From: Echinarachnius parma
Lineage: Eukaryota > Echinodermata > Echinoidea > Clypeasteroida > Echinarachniidae
Assembly: GCA_037951105.1 (NCBI GenBank)
Contig: JBAMJV010009342.1
Span: 17,501 to 81,500, forward strand
Length of the DNA stretch: 64,000 bases
Reading direction: 5' to 3'
Under the pieces are notes generated by a model. It was not told the DNA's origin, searched no databases, and saw only the letters and a program-made list of their open reading frames with translations. The position numbers and the translations under genes are program-made. The number at the start of each line of letters is the position of its first letter. Position 1 is the first letter of the stretch. Of the stretch, positions 58,261 to 64,000 are shown in pieces.

Positions 58261-58452
58261 CAGTGGCGTAGCTACAGAGGGGCATGAGGGGGGTGGGGGA
58301 AGCCTGTTGGATCTGTGCCCCCCCCCCCCCCCAAAAAAAAAATTGTTTTAAAAAACAATAAAATACACAAGGGGACCATTTTCAAACAACAAAAAAATAC
58401 ATAAGGGTGCGCCCCCCCCCCCCCCCCCCCCCCCGACCAGGCTACACCACTA
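58261..58452 (+). mobile_element. hAT MITE with 8 bp target duplication
   Basis: CAGTGGCGTAGCTAC at the left and GGCTACACCACTA at the right, flanked by identical GTCACATC (58253-58260, 58453-58460). Poly-C and poly-A runs lie inside. CAGTGGCGTAGC ends and 8 bp duplications are classic for the hAT superfamily. Confidence 0.93.
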
Positions 58453-58724
58453 GTCACATCATTTATCATGTTCTGCTTGTTTAGACATACCATGTAGTGC
58501 CCTGATGGCTTGTTTGATAAACAGAACGTGATTACGACTATCTCCTACCCATAACATTTAACATTGATAAGGGATGAAGTTATCTCCTGTTCATACAAAG
58601 CATCATTTTAAAGACAGTACTTCGTAGTAGAGGTAGTAATGAAACTGTTTCCACATAACTTGTTCCAACGCTGTTCTCAGTGAACAATTAGGTACCCTAG
58701 ACTAGTAAAAAAGTTACATTTTGT

Positions 58725-59118
58725 GTTAACCCATCAAGGACGAGAGCTTTGCAACTCCTAAATTTTATTGACCGATCAATGACGTAAAAACAGGTGGAAA
58801 ATATTTAGTAAAGACCATTTAAGACAAATATGAAGTGACTTTGCCGCAAAGTTGCCAATTTGAACGCCAATATCTGTTTTTAAAATATCACAATGTGCTG
58901 CCAATTTAAGGATTTTTCTAAATTATAGTGATTAACGCAATAATAAAAATCATTAAAAAATAACTAAAGCAGGTAGAGTAACAAAATGGGGCTCTAAAAA
59001 TAGAGGAATTTATGCTCTTTCTTCCTGTACACTTAACATAACTAGTCTTCTTAGAACTTGTTTTAGTGTAGGACTACCAAACCACAAATATGTGGGCCTT
59101 AGGCACTGATGGGTTAAC
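58725..59118. mobile_element. MITE with GTTAACCCATC ends
   Basis: GTTAACCCATCAAGGAC and CACTGATGGGTTAAC bound about 394 bp. The ends resemble family H but the interior is different and AT-rich. Confidence 0.65.
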
Positions 59119-59119
59119 A

Positions 59120-59560
59120 TAGCAGTAGACAATTAGCACTTAAACATCAGGCATGGATCCTGTAACCATATTCATAACTGCACGAGCCAAGTTAAATTTT
59201 AATCATATTTTGAATGATATATGCTTAGAAAACAACATCAAGTTTTCTGAGTCAGTAACTATGGATGGTTATCTGGGTTAGACTGTATACCTACTATACC
59301 TACTTAGCTAACTCTAGTTGGGAACTAAATGAATATCTCTCTGTGTTACCGCACCAGTCATTTTAGATGACAGGCCTAAATAAAGACAATGTTTTCTTAT
59401 TTACAAATTACAATAATCTGTGTAATCATTACTTACCTTCTAAGTTAACCGTGCAGTTGGTACCTAATTTATGAATATCTTGTTGGTTACATATAGCCCT
59501 ATAATCTAAAATATACAAAGAATGGAACTAAGCTAGTGGGGTTTCATGAATACGGGGCCA
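59120..59560. other. No supported gene
   Basis: AT-rich; nothing recognised. Confidence 0.35.
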
Positions 59561-59566
59561 GGGCCG

Positions 59567-59795
59567 GTATTCAATTCCATACTTAAGTCAAAATTTTGCT
59601 TAATTAAGTAATTGAGATTTGATTAATTCATCAACTGAAAATCTTACAAAAATGTTGATGTCATAATGTCTTAAAAGATTACATTTACATTTTGTTTTAC
59701 TGAAGAATAAATATTTAAAAAAGTCGAGTTCTCAGCCTAGAAAATGCTAAGTAAATTTCTTACATTAGCTAAGTATTCAATTGAATACCAGGATC
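59567..59795. mobile_element. MITE with CCGGTATTCAATT ends
   Basis: GCCGGTATTCAATTCCATAC opposed by AAGTATTCAATTGAATACC. The internal CTTAAGTCAAA and TAAGTAAATTTCTTA also pair. Confidence 0.65.
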
Positions 59796-60348
59796 CTACT
59801 GCCTGTGTAAGAGTTCAGTTACCCATGTAAAACTGCCCATTGACCCTCACTGGTCTTAACACTAATTAATTGAGTGACACATGCTCGGACAGCAAAAGGT
59901 CAAAGAGATCTTGTTTGGGGGCACTATACAGCGATATCCCTTCCGTCGTTGTTTACAAGTATATACAGTTTGGCTGATGACGTACAAGACTAGGAGATTA
60001 TTATTCTCTCCATATGATTGTGAATAAACGTCTAATTAATTAACACAAGCAAAATAAAAAAAGAAGGGGGGCCCATATCTACAAATGAATTCAATCATTT
60101 TCCTTTTACAGCATCAGCTGGTAATGATTTGAATGTCAGAGACAATGGAACTTGACATGGTACTAGGCCCAGGAGAACTAGGTCATATGTCACATAGGTC
60201 ACATGGTCATATATGCTTGAGTTCCCTGAAGTAATGTGTCTCAAAACAAATGAACTCAAGCTAATGTAGATCTTTAACGGTTAACTTTTGACCCATGACT
60301 AAACATCTAACAGATCATCACAAATTGACAACTTAAAAAGGTATTAGA

Positions 60349-60497
60349 ACATGGGGATTAATCAAAGCCAATAGAACATGGGGATTAATTAAAGCCAATA
60401 GAACATGAGGATTAATTAAAGCCAATAGAACATGGGGATTAATTAAAGCCAATAGAACATGGGGATTAATTAAAGCCAATAGAACATGAGGATTAAA
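60349..60497 (+). repeat. 27 bp minisatellite, 5.5 copies
   Basis: AGAACATGGGGATTAATTAA plus AGCCAAT, with G/A variation at one position alternating between copies. Confidence 0.97.
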
Positions 60498-60737
60498 GAG
60501 TTTTCTTTCCAAAGATTAATTGTTTATTATCTGTCTCACATGCTGTTTTTCAAATTTACTTGTCAAGAAAAATTGTCACCTTATCCTGAATCCTTTACTA
60601 CGGCATTCAATTACCTGTTCTGCACAGCGTCTGCTGATGAGATTTGAATGTCATAGGTAAACGATACCAGTATTATGCCCAGTAGAATATGTGTGTTCAT
60701 GAACTGGGTTTCATTGAAGTGATTTGTCTTTTAAGTT

Positions 60738-61124
60738 TTAAAGGGATCTAGTAACTTTGTTGACATGTGCAAAAAGTGATGAGTGGTTGCTATAATGTAT
60801 ATTGTTGTTATCTGGTATGTCCACTAGGTGTTGTGTGAAAATTTCAAGTTAAATGGACATTATATGGCCGAGTAATGAGCAAAAATGCAAAGTGATATTC
60901 TCTAACTTATTGCACTCACTTTGTACACAGTTCTGACGATCCAGTGGATAATTTGACATCTGAACACTTCAATCGTAAATATCTTTTTAATGAAAGGGAA
61001 ATTTGAAAAACCGAAACCGGCCCCATGCTTTTGTTTGTTTGTAAGAATACAACAAGGTATGAGGGAACCGCTAGAATTCCAATTGGATTTTGAGGATTTA
61101 GACAATGTTACTCAGTCCCTTTAA
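60738..61124. mobile_element. MITE family G
   Basis: AAAGGGATCTAGTAACTTTG to GTTACTCAGTCCCTTTAA. It matches 5746-6137 in reverse orientation. Confidence 0.8.
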
Positions 61125-61204
61125 CAAATGACGAGAACAAGCTATATACATCTATTATATTAATACGGGTAGCTTCATTTATATAAATAATGATGGAAAC
61201 CCTA

Positions 61205-61480
61205 AAAAGGGAGGGTGAGTTAGCTCAGTTGGGAGACAATGCATCTTTATCATGCAATAAATTTGAGCTCCCATGTGCTTCCTATGCAGGAAAGGATTCA
61301 TGGAAAACACGCCATCCCTCGGATAAATGGAGGTCAAATGGACGATAAATGGGACAGTCACACCTCATGCACGCTAAGAACCTAGTCTTCTTCTCCAGAA
61401 GAGTAGGGTGTTAACCTGTTAACCGGTGACTAGTAAACCTGCACATCACAACCAGAATACTGCAAGAATCTTCAGAATTG
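61205..61480 (+). mobile_element. tRNA-like SINE, degenerate
   Basis: The A-box-like GTTAGCTCAGTTGGGAGA is followed by a degenerate B-box region (AAATTTGAGCTCCC). The body includes CCATCCCTCGGATAAATGGA. It is a different family from the two other SINE types here. Confidence 0.55.
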
Positions 61481-61844
61481 AGGGAGGCAGTTCAATATGA
61501 AGAGGAAAAAGAAAGTGTGATATATCATGCTATCTAAATTATTTAGAATATACTGCACTTCCTTTCCTATTCCCCTAATTGTTTAGTTATTCATTTTTTG
61601 TTTAGTCAGACATCATGCTGCTTTTAAAATCTCTATTTTCATAGGCCAGAAAACTTCCCTAAACAGTACACTTATGAATACATGATACAGTACAGTACAA
61701 GGGCACACAATTACTTTATATCCACAGTCACAGACAGAGAGATTTGAATGTCATAGGTAATAGAACATGATCCGAGGCCCGGTAGAATGTACATCGCCAT
61801 GTGTCGGGTCCCCCATTGCGACCGTCTTGTTCCATCATCTAAAT

Positions 61845-62600
61845 GTTTGTTCAATGTCACATGGATGCGCGACTGTCTCGCGTATCGGGCTACTGTACGT
61901 CTGAGCCTTCAGTTTAACCTTCGTATTACCTTCACTGCTCTACAATAAATCCCCTTTTATAATAATAATATAAACACTTAAAGAGCATACTTATCTAAAA
62001 AAAAATTACTCAAGGCGCTCCAACACTACAAAAAACAAAGAACATTCAACAGTATTGTCTCTCTACAAAATTTAGCAATTAAATGTCATACAATTATATT
62101 AATATCATATTAAAATGTTGATGTTAGATATATGCTTCCTTGGCAATATTGCCTGATCACATTAACAATACAAAAATAAAATATATAATTGGTGCATGTA
62201 TTGATGTATAAGTTACATTCATTTGTTTTTTCAATGTCACATGCATGCGTGACTGTCTCGCATATCGGGCTACTGTGTGTCTGACTGAGCCTGTGGCTTC
62301 CCCTTCAGATTACCTTTATATATTTTTACAGATTTCTTCCCACGACTTTAACAATAATATCCCATATGATTTTCTAAGCACAATATGTTCATGTTGGTAT
62401 TGCTTCCTGATCAGATCAACTTAACTTAAACCTCACATTTTTTACCATGAATCTAACCCTTTGCACATCACGCCTATAATTGGGATGGAAGGGGTGGCAA
62501 AATAAAGTTCGGAAACAGGTTAAGTTTGTTCACCGACACATAGATAGGGAACTGTCTGGCGTATCAAGCTAGCGTTCATCTATGAGTCAGCTAGTTTGGC
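61845..62600 (+). repeat. Tandem repeat of about 300-375 bp, three units
   Basis: TTCAATGTCACATGGATGCG, GACTGTCTCGCGTATCGGGC and TACTGTACGTCTGAGCC recur at about 61850, 62232 and, more diverged, 62527. Confidence 0.8.
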
Positions 62601-62753
62601 GTAAAGTGCACCTCCTGTCTTTTTATGCCGTTATTCGCACAACAGAGCAAAGTTGGCCTATCATCGCCTCTTGGTCTACGACTCAATTGGTCTAGTTCAT
62701 TAACGCCCGAAATGTCAATTCCCCAACCTTAAAGCTAACACTAACCTCAATCC

Positions 62754-63047
62754 GAGCAGGGTGGCTTAGCGGTTAGAGTGTCCGCCTCATGCACGGGAGG
62801 TCCCGGGTTCGAACCCAGACCGGGTCATACCAAAGACTTTAAAAATGGTACCTTCTGCCTTCTAGCCAGACACTCGGCATTTATAGAATGGAGAAGGGAA
62901 AGTTAATCACACGAGTACTAGAGTACAGAGGACTAGCCCCCTTCTGTAACTTTCGCTACATTTAGTAGACGTGTGGCCTAGGGCTATTGAAACGGAGATA
63001 GGCGCCGCCTTATGTGCCAACATTGGTACGGGAAAGACTTTAACTTA
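62754..63047 (+). mobile_element. Full-length tRNA-derived SINE with 14 bp target duplication
   Basis: GTGGCTTAGCGGTTAGAG (A box) and CGGGTTCGAACCC (B box) head a tRNA-like region. The body follows, with GTGGCCTAGGGCTATTG and GGCGCCGCCTTATGTG. Identical ACTAACCTCAATCC flanks both ends (62740-62753, 63048-63061). Intact boxes and an exact duplication suggest a young insertion. Confidence 0.93.
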
Positions 63048-63130
63048 ACTAACCTCAATCCCTAACCACAAACCCAAGATTCTGATGGGACATAGAGCAA
63101 ATGTGTGAAGACCAAATAGCAATTTATATA

Positions 63131-63324
63131 CTATAAAAGTGATAATGTTCGTGGTGCATTGATTTTCGCGGATTTCTGGCTGAAGTCAGCGTCCGCGAAT
63201 ATTAAAACCCGCGATTTGCAATGCCTGTGAACACTTGCTCGGTCGCAAAATTAAAAAGCCGCGACTGTGTTTTTGTGTCGCTCAGCGCGAAATATTAATA
63301 ATGCGAAAATAACAACGTTTACAG
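63131..63324. mobile_element. MITE family C
   Basis: A degenerate left end (CTATAAAAGTGATAATGTTC) and a good right end ACAACGTTTACAG with TA flanks. The interior CGCGGATTTCTGGCTGAAGT matches the copy at 4790. Confidence 0.8.
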
Positions 63325-63329
63325 TATTC

Positions 63330-64000
63330 ATTTATATAATATACACTTGTTTCATATCTTCAGTAATCAGCAGCCTAAACTCAAGACTATAAAAACACCA
63401 ACAAATAATTTTGTTTTTATTGTAATGTTTGGAGATGATCAAATGTAAGGTTTGATTGAATACACATAGGGGAAACTGAGCTGAAGACAAGTCAAATAAA
63501 AGACTGGTAGGCGGATGTTTGTGAATGAACTTGTTAGTTGAGAAAAAAAAGGGCACAAAGTTACCTTTTCGACTTTGTAAATAATCATGTTACAAGTTTG
63601 GGAGCCCTGTAGAAACCATATATGTAACTCTCTTTGAATTGTTGATAAATGTTTCAAAAATCGAAATAATCACTATCTGAAAATTTGGCATTACACACGT
63701 ATATCATGATGGCCAGACGTACAAGATGGGTATGCATAACTGGATTTTGCCAAAAACTGACTTAATGCCCTTATTGCTCTCGCCCGACGAACTGCATAGT
63801 ATATGAAAACAGTCTGTAGGCCTGGATTATCTTGTGACATTTGCAGCAGACTTGGCTCTTGACCCAACATACTGTCATGACAAAATCCCAGAGACCCTGA
63901 CCAACATGCAGTCAATCCCCTAATGGCTTTAAGAGTTCATTCAATGAATTGTCCAATGCATGCAAGCATTAAAGGGCTTGTAACGTTTTGGTTTAATGGG
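63330..64000. other. No supported gene
   Basis: Minus-strand frames of 72-74 codons are present but have no domain or splice support. Confidence 0.35.

Larger units (their letters stand above)
60126..61850 (-). repeat. Three related segments (60126-60245, 60633-60735, 61741-61850)
   Basis: On the minus strand each has TGACATTCAAATC near one edge, preceded by related GGGC-containing text, and the third runs as an open frame of about 60 codons including YILPGLGSCSITYDIQISL. They may be old exon duplicates or a dispersed repeat. Frames in the other two copies are shifted relative to the third. Confidence 0.45.

Noticed and set aside
60349-60497. CRISPR-like array
   Set aside because: The 27 bp repeats are contiguous with no spacers, and this is animal DNA.
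62754-62830. Genuine tRNA gene
   Set aside because: A and B boxes are present, but the acceptor stem does not close and a SINE body with target duplications follows.
1-64000. Virus-derived, LTR or Polinton-type elements
   Set aside because: No capsid, envelope, protease, polymerase, integrase or paired long direct repeats could be recognised anywhere in the window.
1-64000. A new multi-gene system or gene cluster
   Set aside because: The three supported genes are unrelated host genes; all else is repeats, so nothing indicates a functional cluster.

Overview
This is a 64 kb piece of a metazoan nuclear genome. It has spliced genes with GT-AG introns, tRNA-derived SINEs, dozens of short foldback DNA transposons (MITEs), satellites and long simple repeats. 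The SINE bodies and the overall repeat style resemble echinoderm (sea-urchin-like) DNA. That placement is inference; no species can be named from the sequence alone.

Three host genes can be supported. (1) The 3' end of a two-EF-hand calcium-binding protein lies on the + strand (exons 590-655 and 1754-1969). Two truncated copies of its last exon sit upstream and two decayed copies of its tail sit just after the stop. (2) A complete SNRPE gene (spliceosomal Sm protein E) lies on the - strand, with five coding exons between 13110 and 7861. They join in frame into 93 residues. (3) The 3' end of an acidic/coiled-coil protein lies on the - strand, with exons 33107-33061, 30502-30436, 27198-27094 and 25317-25231. 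They join in frame into 101 residues ending in a leucine-zipper-like tail, loosely reminiscent of the PPP1R12/MYPT C-terminus. One more possible exon (46771-46700, -) is weak.

Layout: 0-6 kb holds the EF-hand gene end, two SINEs and MITEs. 7.3-13.2 kb holds SNRPE, with introns full of MITEs and foldbacks. 13.4-16.9 kb holds poly-C/G, TCTA and CA repeats and MITEs. 17-23.5 kb is AT-rich and nearly featureless. 23.5-33.5 kb holds the coiled-coil gene, whose introns carry a 640 bp GGA polypurine block, two very long hairpins and nested MITEs. 33.5-39.5 kb holds MITE clusters and a 1.4 kb polypyrimidine block. 39.5-49.4 kb is mainly tandem satellites (about 400, 150, 165 and 220 bp periods) with MITEs inserted in them. 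49.4-52.6 kb holds CA repeats and MITEs. 52.6-56.5 kb is a tandem repeat interrupted by a 3281 bp insertion carrying many copies of AATTCCGTTAC. 56.5-64 kb holds more tandem repeats, MITEs and SINEs.

The genes do not form an operon or an obvious shared pathway. All three show partial tandem duplication around a near-terminal exon, and in two genes large hairpins lie about 20 nt inside an intron from a 5' splice site. I found no capsid, envelope, reverse transcriptase or transposase coding region, no CRISPR array, and no convincing new multi-gene system. The most unusual object is the 3.28 kb insertion at 52750-56030.
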